64,000 nucleotides of DNA, taken from the NCBI GenBank assembly GCA_963823275.1, contig CAWGKW010000001.1:1178001-1242000 (forward strand), written 5' to 3'. Positions 8,897-17,256 of the stretch are shown one piece after another (within the stretch, counting starts at the first letter, position 1; the number at the start of each line of letters is the position of its first letter). The translations under genes were made by a program, and so were the position numbers. This stretch comes from RHKX01 sp963823275 (GTDB lineage Bacteria > Actinomycetota > Thermoleophilia > Solirubrobacterales > 70-9). The notes below the pieces were generated by a model. That model saw only the letters and a list, made by a program, of their open reading frames with translations. It did not search any database and was not told the DNA's origin.

Positions 8897-10203
8897 GCGC
8901 CCCGACCCCCGCGCGCCGAGCGGCCTACGAGACGCTTCGCCGGGTCTTCGAGGAGGGCGCCTGGGCAGACCGTGCCCTGCGGAGCGCCGCATCCCGTTAC
9001 GGGCTCGCCGGTCGGGAGCGTGCCCAGGCCCAGGCACTGGCCTACGGGGCGGTGCAGCGTCGCGGCACCAGCGATCACCTCACTGCGCTGCTCGCCGGCC
9101 GTCCGATCGAGCGCATCGACCCACCGCTCCTCGCGGCCCTGCGCCTGGGCCTGTTCGAGCTTCTCTACTCGACCGGCGATGCAGACCATGCGGCGGTCGA
9201 CCAGGCGGTATCGCTCGCCAAGGGGCGGAGCGGGAAGCGACGCGGAGCCGGGATGGTCAACGCGGTGCTGCGGCGCGCAGCGCGCGAGCGGATCGAGTTG
9301 CTCGCCGGCCTCGACGACTCCGACCCCGCCTCGGCTTCCGTCGCCCACTCGGTGCCCGCCTGGCTCGCCGAGCTCTGGTGGGAGGAGCTCGGACCCGACT
9401 CGGCCCGTTCGCTGCTCGCCGCGATCAACCAGCCTCCGGAGCGGGCCCTGCGCGCGAATCTGCTCCGCGGGGATCGCCAATCGGCCCTCGGGTCGCTCCT
9501 CGGACTCGGGGTCGAGGCGATGGCTGCCGACCCCGAACTGCCGCCGGCTCCCCGTGATTCGGTGATCGTCACGGGCGGCGAGCGGGGGATGGTCGAGGAG
9601 CTCGTCGGTGACGGGACCCTGGTGCCCCAGTCACGAGCGTCCGCCCTCGTCGTCGAGTTGCTCGACCCGCAGCCGGGGGAGCGGGTTCTCGACCTCTGCG
9701 CGGGTCCGGGGATCAAGGCCAGCCAGATCGCCGCGGCGCTCGGCGCGGGCGGCGCGGGCCTGGTTGCGGTCGAGCGCGATCCCGGCCGCTGCCGCGAACT
9801 CGAGGATCTGCTGCGCGGTCTCGGCGCCGATGCGGCGGTGGTCGAGCGCGGCGACGCCGCCGACCCACGGGTGGGCGAGCGGTTCGATGCGGTCCTCGTC
9901 GACCCGCCGTGCTCCGGGCTCGGAACGCTCGCCACCCGCCCGGACTCACGCTGGCGGCGAAGCCCCGAGGCGATCGCCGAGCTGGCCGAGCTGGCCGGCC
10001 GGATCCTCGGTCGAGCGCTCGATGCGGTGGCGCCGGGCGGCCGGGTGGTCTACTCGACCTGCACGATCTCATCGGCGGAGAACGAGGCGGTGGTCGGCGC
10101 CTGCGGCGTCGAGGCCGACGACCTGACCTCCTCCGACCCGGCGCTGGCGCCCCTGGCGTCCGGCTCGGACCCGCAGGTTCGTGCAGACGAGGACCGACCG
10201 TGA
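8893..10203 (+). CDS. rsmB: 16S rRNA (cytosine-967 C5) methyltransferase RsmB
   Basis: A 436-residue SAM-dependent m5C methyltransferase. It has an N-terminal NusB-like helical domain (RRAAYETLRRVFEEGAWAD) and a C-terminal Rossmann methyltransferase: CAGPGIKASQIA near residue 270, PPCSGLGTL near 338 (catalytic Cys) and YSTCTIS (second Cys). I start at the GTG overlapping the fmt stop (GTGA), because the family begins at 'ARRAAYETL'. A strong intrinsic terminator follows. Confidence 0.94.
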   Translation: MSAPTPARRAAYETLRRVFEEGAWADRALRSAASRYGLAGRERAQAQALAYGAVQRRGTSDHLTALLAGRPIERIDPPLLAALRLGLFELLYSTGDADHAAVDQAVSLAKGRSGKRRGAGMVNAVLRRAARERIELLAGLDDSDPASASVAHSVPAWLAELWWEELGPDSARSLLAAINQPPERALRANLLRGDRQSALGSLLGLGVEAMAADPELPPAPRDSVIVTGGERGMVEELVGDGTLVPQSRASALVVELLDPQPGERVLDLCAGPGIKASQIAAALGAGGAGLVAVERDPGRCRELEDLLRGLGADAAVVERGDAADPRVGERFDAVLVDPPCSGLGTLATRPDSRWRRSPEAIAELAELAGRILGRALDAVAPGGRVVYSTCTISSAENEAVVGACGVEADDLTSSDPALAPLASGSDPQVRADEDRP

Positions 10204-10226
10204 CCGCACCGATGGTTTCTTCATCG

Positions 10227-10254
10227 CCCGGCTACGACCGTAGCCGGGTTTGTT
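10227..10254 (+). terminator. Rho-independent terminator after def-fmt-rsmB
   Basis: A perfect 9-bp stem (CCCGGCTAC / GTAGCCGGG) with a 4-base loop (GACC), followed directly by TTTGTT. It lies 24 bases after the rsmB stop, which fits the end of the priA/def-fmt-rsmB transcript. Confidence 0.85.
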
Positions 10255-10299
10255 CGGACCGGTCGCGATGTCGGCGTGTCCGGGCATTACGATCGACGT

Positions 10300-10542
10300 A
10301 TGAGTTCATCGATCGAGTCCGAGGCCGGCACCTTCTCGCGGCCCTCCTGTCCGGGCTGCGGCGAGCCCTGGCTGCGGCCGACGCAGCTGCCCGGTCGGTT
10401 CCGCTGCGTCAACTGCCTGCAGCGCTACGAGCTGGTCTCGCGGTGCCCCGGCTGCGGTACTCACCAGACGATCGTCAGGATGAGCGTCGATCAGGATCTG
10501 CGCTGCCAGGAATGCGGAACCTCGATGCTTCAGGTGCTGTGA
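10300..10542 (+). CDS. Small double zinc-ribbon protein (YfgJ-like)
   Basis: An 80-residue protein with four CxxC knuckles in order: CPGC, CVNC, CPGC and CQEC, enough for two zinc ribbons. Spacing and overall layout resemble YfgJ-type zinc ribbons of unknown function. The ATG at 10300 is preferred; an in-frame GTG lies 8 codons upstream. It sits between the rsmB terminator and rpe, 22 bases before rpe. Partners are unknown. Confidence 0.7.
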   Translation: MSSSIESEAGTFSRPSCPGCGEPWLRPTQLPGRFRCVNCLQRYELVSRCPGCGTHQTIVRMSVDQDLRCQECGTSMLQVL

Positions 10543-10564
10543 GGGCTTCGGAGCGGCTGATCCG

Positions 10565-11243
10565 GTGAGCGAGCTTCCGAGCATTCCGCCCGGCCGTTGC
10601 GTGGCCCCCTCGATTCTGTCCTCCGACTTCGCCCGGCTGGGCGAGCAGGTCGGGGAGGTCCTCGAGGCCGGCGCCGAGGTGATCCACGTCGACGTCATGG
10701 ACGGGGACTTCGTTCCGCCGATCACGATCGGCCCGCTGATCGTCTCGGCGATCGCCGATCAGGTCCACTCCGCCGGTGCGCTCGTCGACTGTCATCTGAT
10801 GATCAACCGCCCCGAGAGCGCAGGTCGATTCGTTTGCCCGGGCCGGCGCGGACTCGATCACGGTTCACGCCGAGGCCACCAATCACCTCAGCCGGATCGT
10901 CGCCGCCATTCACGACGCAGGCTGCCGGGCAGGCGTCGCGATCAATCCCGGCACGCCCGTCGTCGCCCTCGCTGAGATCGCCTCCGAATGCGATCTGCTG
11001 CTCTGCATGAGCGTCAACCCCGGCTGGGGCGGTCAGTCGTTCATCGAGGCCTCCCTGGAGAAGATCCGCCGGATCGCCGAGCTCGACTCGGACGCTGTGA
11101 TCGAGGTCGACGGCGGGATCGACGTCGAAACCGGTGCCCGGGCGGCCGCCGCGGGCACCGACTGGTTCGTTGCCGGATCGGCGATCTACGGGGCCGCTGA
11201 TCCGGCTGCCGCATACCGCGCGATCAACGCCGCGGTCGCCTAA
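10565..11243 (+). pseudogene. rpe: Ribulose-phosphate 3-epimerase with one apparent +1 frameshift
   Basis: Interconverts ribulose-5-P and xylulose-5-P in the pentose phosphate pathway. The first part contains APSILSSDFARLG, HVDVMDGDFVP and DCHLMI. The frame then breaks at about 10820, and the rest (ITVHAEATNH, INPGTP, MSVNPGWGGQSF, VDGGI) continues one base further on. Dropping one base near 10820 restores a full-length epimerase of about 225 residues with all metal and catalytic motifs. The gene is therefore either freshly inactivated or a single-base consensus error. GTG start. The stop overlaps the convergent antiporter stop by 4 bases. Confidence 0.88.
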
Positions 11244-13039
11244 CGCAGGGCGGGCGCGTCGATCGTGCCGGTCGCTTCCTGCAGCCAGGCCCGGTCCTGC
11301 GCACTTGTCGACAGGCGCTCGGCTCGCTCGCTGCACCAGCGCGCGAGATAGCGGCGACCGCCGAGGGCGACCAGGTCGGGGCCGGTCACCGCGAAGCGAC
11401 CGTCGGCCAGTACGACCACGGCGGCGGCGACGTCCGACCGCGTCCGCAGGGTCTGAGCGACCGCGATCCCGTCGATTCTCCGCGGGTTGCCGGTGTCGCC
11501 GTCCTCGGGGCGGGTCGGCCTGACCGAGAAGATCGGCGGCGACCCGCGCATTCCGATCGGCAGCTTCGGGGGCCCCACGATCGGGCCCTCCCGCCACGTC
11601 CTGATCAGCTTCGCGATCTCGTCGCGGTTCTCCCGGCGCACCAGTAGGTGGAGCTCGTCGCCCGCCTCGATCAGGGTCGAGCCCTGCGGCAGCAGCGCCT
11701 CCGCGTCCCGCACGATCAGGTTGATCAGGGCCTCCCGGGGCAGGCCGAGCTCATTGACCCTGTGGCCGACGGCGGCGTCGGATGGCTCGATCCGAAAAGC
11801 GAGTACATCCCCGCCCAGCTCCTGGATCATCCCGGTCTCGACCACGGGGTGGGGGAGGGCTGCCTCCCCGGTCGTCAGCCCGAGCCTCCGGGCCAGCGGC
11901 TCGAAGGTGTACCCCTGGATCAGGGTCGAGCCCACGACAACGAAGAAGACGACGTTGAAGAGCAGCTCGCTGCCCTTCACGCCGGCGATCACCGGCAGCG
12001 TCGCCAGCCAGATCGGCACGGCCCCCCGGAGCCCGGCCCAGCTGAGCATGACCCGTTCAGCGAACCGGAACGAATCGACCTGGGAGGCGATCAGGGTTGC
12101 AATCGGCCGGGCGATGAAGATCAGCGCCAGCGCCAGCGCCGATCCCTGCAGGGCGACGTCGACCAGCTGACTCGGGTAGACGAGAAGCCCGAGCAGAAAG
12201 AACAGCGAGATCTGGGCGACCCAGCTCAGGCCCTGATGGAAGGCTGTGATGGTGCGTCGGGCGGGCAGGATCCCGGTTCCGAGCGCAAGTCCGGTCAGGT
12301 AGACGGCGAGAAAGCCCGATCCGTGGCTGACGTCGGCCAGGCCGAAGGAGAGCGCTGCAGCCGCCATCGACGCAACCGGGTAGAGGCCCGGGGTGGGGTA
12401 GTCCAGTCGTTGGAAGGCCCAGCGCGCGAGGTAGCCGACGAGAACGCCGACCAGCGCCCCGACGACGAGATCGCCGGCGAACTCGAGGACCATGTCGCCC
12501 AATCCGTACCCGGGCTCCTCGATCCAGGCGATGAAGCCCGTCACGAGCAGGACCGCAATCGGATCGTTCATCCCGGACTCCCCCTCGAGGGAGCGAGCCA
12601 GCCGCCGGCGCAGCGTCGATCCTCGCAGGACGGCGAAGATCGCCGCCGAGTCGGTGGCGGCGATGGCAGAGCCCACGATCAGCGCCTCGAGCGTGCCAAG
12701 GTCGAACAGCCAGGCGGCGAACAGAGCACCGATGACGGCCGTCACGATGGTCCCGACGACCGCCAGCGAAAGCGCGGTCTTCAGCACCGGCCTGATCTCC
12801 TGCCAGCCGGCGGTCAGACCTCCCTCGAAGAGGATCAGGACCAGGCCGATCGTGCCGAGGGTCCTGGTCAGCTCGACGTCGTTGAACTCGACCCCTCCGG
12901 GGCCCTCGCTGCCGACGAGCATCCCGAGGCCGAGGAAGAGGACCAGGCCGGGAACGCGGACCCGATCGGCCACCATCGCGGCGGCGATGCCGGAGCCGAG
13001 CAGGAGCCCGCCGATCAGGATCAGCTCTGCATCGGACAA
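11240..13039 (-). CDS. Potassium/proton antiporter, CPA1 family with C-terminal regulatory domains (NhaP2/CvrA-like)
   Basis: About 599 residues. The N-terminal ~390 residues contain a dozen or so hydrophobic segments of the sodium/proton exchanger fold (FEGGL, GSAIAATDSAAIFAVLRGS, ESGMNDPIAVLL). The soluble tail has a TrkA-C-like part ('AVGHRVNELGLPREALINLIVRDAEALLPQG'-type sequence, 463-515) and a further C-terminal domain. The likely start is TTG at 13039 with AGGAG 10 bases upstream; the frame stays open to a TTG at 13165, but that extension does not look like protein. K+ versus Na+ preference is inference from similarity to NhaP2. Confidence 0.85.
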   Translation of the reverse strand: MSDAELILIGGLLLGSGIAAAMVADRVRVPGLVLFLGLGMLVGSEGPGGVEFNDVELTRTLGTIGLVLILFEGGLTAGWQEIRPVLKTALSLAVVGTIVTAVIGALFAAWLFDLGTLEALIVGSAIAATDSAAIFAVLRGSTLRRRLARSLEGESGMNDPIAVLLVTGFIAWIEEPGYGLGDMVLEFAGDLVVGALVGVLVGYLARWAFQRLDYPTPGLYPVASMAAAALSFGLADVSHGSGFLAVYLTGLALGTGILPARRTITAFHQGLSWVAQISLFFLLGLLVYPSQLVDVALQGSALALALIFIARPIATLIASQVDSFRFAERVMLSWAGLRGAVPIWLATLPVIAGVKGSELLFNVVFFVVVGSTLIQGYTFEPLARRLGLTTGEAALPHPVVETGMIQELGGDVLAFRIEPSDAAVGHRVNELGLPREALINLIVRDAEALLPQGSTLIEAGDELHLLVRRENRDEIAKLIRTWREGPIVGPPKLPIGMRGSPPIFSVRPTRPEDGDTGNPRRIDGIAVAQTLRTRSDVAAAVVVLADGRFAVTGPDLVALGGRRYLARWCSERAERLSTSAQDRAWLQEATGTIDAPALR

Positions 13040-13141
13040 CGAGTGGTTGCTCCTGGTTCGGGTGCTTCGAGTAGGCAGGATAGATGCCGATGTCCGAACT
13101 GGGTAGAAACCCGCCTGTTCAGCGCGCGCACCGAGCGCTAC

Positions 13142-13167
13142 GATTGACGTTGACTGACTTGTCAATC
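13142..13167. promoter_or_regulatory. Inverted repeat in the antiporter / riboflavin-operon divergent promoter region
   Basis: Perfect 7-bp arms GATTGAC and GTCAATC around a 12-base centre that carries another TTGAC. The minus-strand arm contains a consensus -35 box, TTGACA (13165 to 13160), with a weak TAGCGC about 19 bases on. The size suits a dimeric regulator, but no regulator gene lies nearby. It could also be an mRNA hairpin in the rib leader. Confidence 0.4.
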
Positions 13168-13216
13168 AGCGGCGGTTTTTCCAGCTCAGTTCGATCCGAA
13201 GGAAGACCACGATCGC

Positions 13217-14362
13217 ATGGACCAGAGCGTCGCCATCGACCCCATCGACTCGAGTTCCGGCTCGCGGATGCAGCGGGCGCTGGAGCTCGCAGCTCGGGGT
13301 CGCGGCACCGTCAGCCCCAATCCGCTGGTCGGCGCGGTCATCGTCAGCCCCGGCGGCGACGTCCTCGGCGAGGGCTTCCACGCCAAGCTGGGTGGGCGTC
13401 ATGCCGAGGTGGAGGCACTCGAGGACGCCCGCGACCGCGGCGCCGACGTTCGCGGCGCGACCATGCACGTGACGCTCGAGCCGTGCGCTCATCACGGTCG
13501 CCAGCCGCCCTGCGCCGAGGCGATCCTCGAGGCGGGCATCGGCCGGGTCGTGATCGGCTCCGATGACCCGACGGAGAAGGCCGCTGGACGGGGGCCGGGC
13601 ATCCTCCGCGACGGGGGGGTCGAGGTCACCTGGTCGGAAGGAGAGGACGCAGCGGCTGCGAGGCTCCTCAACCAGCCGTTCCGCAAGCACTCCCGCACGG
13701 GCCGCCCACTGGTCATCCTCAAGTCGGCCCTGACGCTCGACGGCCGCACCGCGACCGATGCCGGGGAGTCGAAGTGGATCTCCGGCAATCAATCCCGCGA
13801 GGCCGTCCATCGCTGGCGCGCGGAGCTCGACGCGGTCGCAGTCGGCGTGAACACGGCGATCGCCGACGACGCGCTGCTCACCGCCCGCGGTGTCGCGGCA
13901 GCCCGACAGCCGTCCCGGGTGATCTTCGATTCGACCGCGCGGCTCCCGATCGAGAGCAGGCTGGTGTCCACCGCGACGGAGGCCCCCGTGATCGTCATCG
14001 CGGGACCGGAGGCCCCCGGGCAGCGCGTCGATGCGCTGACCAACGCCGGGGTCGAGGTCGTCGTCTGTTCCGGCGAGGGGGCGGAGCGGGTCCGCTCCGG
14101 CCTCGACGAGCTCGGCAAGCGCGGGATCGCGAGCGTTCTGCTGGAGGGTGGTGCGACGCTCGCCGGTTCGTTCCGCGACGCCGGTGAGCTCGACGAGCTC
14201 CGGCTCTTCTACGCGCCGATCGTGCTCGGCGGCTCCGAGGCCCGGCCGCTGCTGGGAGGGCTCGGCGCGCCGAGCATCGGCGAGGCCGATCGCGCGCTCG
14301 CGGTCGAATGGCGCACCAGCGGCGACGACATGCTCGCCCTCGTACGGATGCGGGAGTGGTGA
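13217..14362 (+). CDS. ribD: Bifunctional diaminohydroxyphosphoribosylaminopyrimidine deaminase / reductase
   Basis: Second and third steps of riboflavin synthesis. The 381-residue length is normal. N-terminal zinc deaminase: HAEVEAL near residue 62 and the PCAHHGRQPPC zinc site near 88-98, after SPNPLVGAVIV. C-terminal reductase: KSALTLDGRTA, SKWISG, and VLLEGGATLAGSF near the end. First gene of ribD-ribE-ribBA-ribH, all with overlapping ends. The leader is too short for an FMN riboswitch. Confidence 0.96.
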   Translation: MDQSVAIDPIDSSSGSRMQRALELAARGRGTVSPNPLVGAVIVSPGGDVLGEGFHAKLGGRHAEVEALEDARDRGADVRGATMHVTLEPCAHHGRQPPCAEAILEAGIGRVVIGSDDPTEKAAGRGPGILRDGGVEVTWSEGEDAAAARLLNQPFRKHSRTGRPLVILKSALTLDGRTATDAGESKWISGNQSREAVHRWRAELDAVAVGVNTAIADDALLTARGVAAARQPSRVIFDSTARLPIESRLVSTATEAPVIVIAGPEAPGQRVDALTNAGVEVVVCSGEGAERVRSGLDELGKRGIASVLLEGGATLAGSFRDAGELDELRLFYAPIVLGGSEARPLLGGLGAPSIGEADRALAVEWRTSGDDMLALVRMREW

Positions 14363-14364
14363 CG

Positions 14365-14970
14365 ATGTTCACCGGCCTGGTGGCGGAGATCGGAGCGGTT
14401 CGCGCGATCGAGCGCGGCGACGCGGGTGCGCGCATCTCGATCGACGCAGATGTTGCCGGTCAGCTCGAGGACGGCGATTCGATCTCCGTCTCCGGCGTCT
14501 GCCTGACCGCCGCGGAACTGCGCCCCCGGGGCTTCGATGCCGACGTCATGAACCAGACGCTCGAGCTGACCTCGCTCGGCCGGCTCGAGCCCGGGGCAAG
14601 GGTGAACCTCGAACCCGCGCTGCGCGCCTCCGATCGGCTCGGCGGGCACATCGTGCAGGGTCACGTCGACGCGACGGCAATGGTCATGGAGCTGATCGAC
14701 GACGGGTTCGCACGCCGGGTCGTGGTCGAACTGCCCGCCGGGCTGGAGCGCTACGTCGTCGAGCGCGGCTCGATCGCCCTCGACGGGGTGAGCCTGACCG
14801 TGGCCAGGCTCGACGGCCGTCGAGCAGAGGTTTCTCTGATCCCCGAGACGCTCGATCGAACGACGCTCGGCGAGGTCGCGGTGGGCGCTCACATCAACAT
14901 CGAGGTCGATGTGATCGCCCGCCATGCCGAACGACTCCTGCAAGGCTTTGAGGCGAATGATGGAGGATGA
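14365..14970 (+). CDS. ribE: Riboflavin synthase alpha chain
   Basis: Dismutates two dimethyl-ribityllumazines to riboflavin. A 201-residue protein with two lumazine-binding repeats: MFTGLVAEIGAV, SGVCLTA and GHVDATA in the first, DGVSLTV and IPETLDRTTLG in the second. MFTGLV is the canonical start; the ATG has GGGAG 8 bases upstream. A GTG two codons earlier overlaps the ribD stop and could be used instead. Confidence 0.95.
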   Translation: MFTGLVAEIGAVRAIERGDAGARISIDADVAGQLEDGDSISVSGVCLTAAELRPRGFDADVMNQTLELTSLGRLEPGARVNLEPALRASDRLGGHIVQGHVDATAMVMELIDDGFARRVVVELPAGLERYVVERGSIALDGVSLTVARLDGRRAEVSLIPETLDRTTLGEVAVGAHINIEVDVIARHAERLLQGFEANDGG

Positions 14971-14974
14971 AGAG

Positions 14975-16300
14975 ATGAACGAGGCAGCGAGCCCCACGAG
15001 TTCGACGAGACCGACGTTTGCGACGATCGAGGAAGCGATAGAGGAGATCCGCCGCGGCCGAATGGTCGTGGTCTGCGACGACGAGGATCGGGAGAACGAG
15101 GGCGACCTCGTCATGGCCGCGCAGTTCGCCACCCCCGAGGCGGTCAACTTCATGGCGACCCACGGCCGCGGGCTGATCTGCCTGGCGCTTACCTCCCAGC
15201 GCTGCGACGAGCTCGATCTGAACCTGATGACCGCCAAGAACGAGGCGCCGCTGCAGACCGCGTTCACGGTCTCGATCGAGGCCGTCGAAGGGGTCACGAC
15301 CGGGATCTCCGCTCATGACCGGGCACGAACCATCCAGGTCGCCGTCGACCCGAGTTCCGGCCCGGGCGACCTCCACATTCCGGGCCACATCTTCCCGCTC
15401 AAGGCGAAGGGGGGCGGGGTGCTCGAACGCTCCGGCCACACCGAGGCGAGCGTCGATCTGGCGCGCCTCGCCGGCGTCAACCCGGCTGGGGTGATCTGCG
15501 AGATCATGAACGACGACGGAACGATGGCCCGGATCCCCGACCTCGCGTCCTACTGCGAGCTCCACGGCCTGAAGATGGTCACGATCGCTGACCTGATCGC
15601 CTACCGGCGCCGCGAGGAGAAGCTGGTCGAACGGATCGTCTCGACGTCGCTGCCGACGGAGTTCGGAGACTTCACGGCGGTCGGTTACCGCTCGCTCGTC
15701 GACGACAAACACCACGTCGCCATGGTCAAGGGTGATGTCGACGGCAGGGACGACGTGCTGGTTCGGGTCCACAGCGAGTGCCTGACCGGCGACGTCTTCC
15801 ACTCGCTTCGCTGCGACTGCGGAGATCAGCTCGCTGCGGCGCTGGCGATGATCGAGCGGGAGGGGAGCGGCGTCCTGCTCTACCTCTCCCAGGAGGGTCG
15901 TGGAATCGGCCTGCTCAACAAGCTCAGGGCCTACAAGCTCCAGGAGGAGGGCTTCGACACGGTCGACGCCAATCTGAAGCTCGGCCTCCCCGCCGATCTG
16001 CGCGACTACGGCATCGGCGCCCAGATCCTTCAGGACCTCGGGCTGGGCAGCATCAGGATCCTGACCAACAATCCGAAGAAGATCATCGGGCTCGAGGGCT
16101 ACGGGCTGTCGGTCAGCGAGCAGGTGCCGATCGCCTCGGTTTCGAACCCTCACAACGAGGCATACCTGGCGACCAAGCGGGACCGGATGGGTCATACGCT
16201 CCACCATCAGGGCCTCCCCCTCGACGATGAGATGTTCCACGACGAGCGGGGGCGCGACAGTCGCGCGGCCAGGGATGCCGAGGGGCGCGCCGATGGCTGA
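14975..16300 (+). CDS. ribBA: Bifunctional 3,4-dihydroxy-2-butanone-4-phosphate synthase / GTP cyclohydrolase II
   Basis: Supplies both precursors of riboflavin. A 441-residue fusion. DHBP synthase half: DDEDRENEGDLVMA near residue 30, THGRGLICL, and HIFPL. GTP cyclohydrolase II half from about residue 215: VHSECLTGDVFHSLRCDCGDQ with the three zinc Cys, QEGRGIGL and the C-terminal LTNNPKK. Start ATG at 14975 with GGAGG 8 bases before it; in-frame ATGs upstream lie inside ribE. The stop overlaps ribH by 8 bases. Confidence 0.96.
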   Translation: MNEAASPTSSTRPTFATIEEAIEEIRRGRMVVVCDDEDRENEGDLVMAAQFATPEAVNFMATHGRGLICLALTSQRCDELDLNLMTAKNEAPLQTAFTVSIEAVEGVTTGISAHDRARTIQVAVDPSSGPGDLHIPGHIFPLKAKGGGVLERSGHTEASVDLARLAGVNPAGVICEIMNDDGTMARIPDLASYCELHGLKMVTIADLIAYRRREEKLVERIVSTSLPTEFGDFTAVGYRSLVDDKHHVAMVKGDVDGRDDVLVRVHSECLTGDVFHSLRCDCGDQLAAALAMIEREGSGVLLYLSQEGRGIGLLNKLRAYKLQEEGFDTVDANLKLGLPADLRDYGIGAQILQDLGLGSIRILTNNPKKIIGLEGYGLSVSEQVPIASVSNPHNEAYLATKRDRMGHTLHHQGLPLDDEMFHDERGRDSRAARDAEGRADG

Positions 16301-16784
16301 CGGCGTGACCAGGCGGCTCGGTCCCGGCGAGCGCCAGCGGATCGCCGGGGCGGAGTGGGCGATCTGCGTCGCCACCTTCTACGGCGACCTCGCCGATCGG
16401 CTGGTCAAGGGGGCGGTCGAGGGGTTCACCGAGATGGGGGCCGAGGCCGCTTCGATCCAGACTTTCGAGGTTCCCGGCGCCTTCGAGCTGCCGCTCGCGG
16501 CCAAGCTGTGCGCCGACTCGGGGCGCTACGGAGGTGTCGCCTGCCTCGGCGTCGTCATCCGCGGCGAGACCGATCACTACGACTTCGTCTGCTCCGAAGC
16601 CGCCAGCGGCCTGCGCCAGGTCACGCTGGAGACCGGAATCCCCTGCTCCTTCGGTGTGATCACCTGCGATACGCGCGAGCAGGCCGAGGAGCGGTCGGGC
16701 GGAGGCAAGCGCGACTCCGGCCGCAACGCGGCAATCGCCGCCGCGCGGATGCACCTGATGTCCGCTGACGAGAGGCTGGATTAG
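16293..16784 (+). CDS. ribH: 6,7-dimethyl-8-ribityllumazine synthase
   Basis: Condenses the pyrimidine and butanone precursors. A 163-residue protein with VATFYGDLADRLVKGA, VPGAFELPLAA, the GVVIRGETDHYDFVC segment, and GVITCDTREQAEER. The ATG lies within the last codons of ribBA (8-base overlap), indicating coupling. Last gene of the riboflavin operon, followed by rpmB after 36 bases. Confidence 0.95.
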   Translation: MADGVTRRLGPGERQRIAGAEWAICVATFYGDLADRLVKGAVEGFTEMGAEAASIQTFEVPGAFELPLAAKLCADSGRYGGVACLGVVIRGETDHYDFVCSEAASGLRQVTLETGIPCSFGVITCDTREQAEERSGGGKRDSGRNAAIAAARMHLMSADERLD

Positions 16785-16820
16785 CGACCGGGCCCCCGGT
16801 TGGCTACCATGCCGCGTCCC

Positions 16821-17012
16821 ATGGCCAAGGTATGTCACAGCTGCGGCAAGAAGCCCGCGGTCGGAAACTCGCGGAGCCACTCGATGGTCGCGACCCGGCG
16901 CCGCTTCAACCCGAACCTGCAGAAGGTCCGGATCGACGAGGGCCACGGCCCGACCCGGGTCTACGTCTGCACGCGCTGCCTCAAGGCCAACAAGGTCACC
17001 AAGGCCGCTTAG
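16821..17012 (+). CDS. rpmB: 50S ribosomal protein L28
   Basis: A 63-residue L28 with MAKVCHSCGKKP, NSRSHSM and TRRRFNPNLQKVRI. It keeps two CxxC pairs (CHSC and CTRC), so it is the zinc-binding form. The ATG before 'AKVCHSC' is the family start; the frame is open 7 codons upstream. A large hairpin begins 6 bases after the stop. Confidence 0.96.
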   Translation: MAKVCHSCGKKPAVGNSRSHSMVATRRRFNPNLQKVRIDEGHGPTRVYVCTRCLKANKVTKAA

Positions 17013-17018
17013 ACGACT

Positions 17019-17055
17019 CCGAGCAGATGCTCCGCTTCGCGTCCGCTCTGCTCGG
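17019..17055 (+). terminator. Hairpin directly after rpmB (candidate terminator)
   Basis: A perfect 9-bp inverted repeat, CCGAGCAGA and TCTGCTCGG, with a 19-base loop, starting 6 bases after the rpmB stop. There is no T-tract after it (GCGGCGC follows), so it may be factor-dependent or an mRNA 3'-end stabiliser. Confidence 0.45.
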
Positions 17056-17097
17056 GCGGCGCGGTGTGCAGTTGGTTGGCGGATTTTCGTTGGATGT

Positions 17098-17116
17098 CAG
17101 TGGTAATCCACCACTG
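17098..17116. promoter_or_regulatory. Short perfect palindrome between rpmB and fakA
   Basis: CAGTGGT and ACCACTG separated by AATCC. It lies in the 244-base gap upstream of the fakA-like gene and is either a second hairpin or an operator for a dimeric regulator. No T-tract is present. Confidence 0.35.
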
Positions 17117-17170
17117 AACCTGAAACGGCGCTCGGCGGGCGGGTGAGCGGTGGGTGCGACTTCGAGTCGT

Positions 17171-17210
17171 TCCCTCGCTGCCCTGGATGACCTCCCGCTG
17201 CCCTGGATGA
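17171..17210. repeat. Tandem 20-bp direct repeat, two copies
   Basis: TCCCTCGCTGCCCTGGATGA is followed at once by CCTCCCGCTGCCCTGGATGA. The last 15 bases match exactly, and a CTCCC tail starts a third partial copy. It sits 47-86 bases before the fakA start. It is either a small duplication or paired binding sites. Confidence 0.6.
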
Positions 17211-17256
17211 CTCCCACGTTGGTGGGGGTGGGATTGCCCTGGGTTATTCTCCCCGC

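Noticed and set aside
13040..13216. An FMN riboswitch before ribD
   Set aside because: The space is 177 bases, but I find none of the conserved FMN-element segments; only a palindrome is present.
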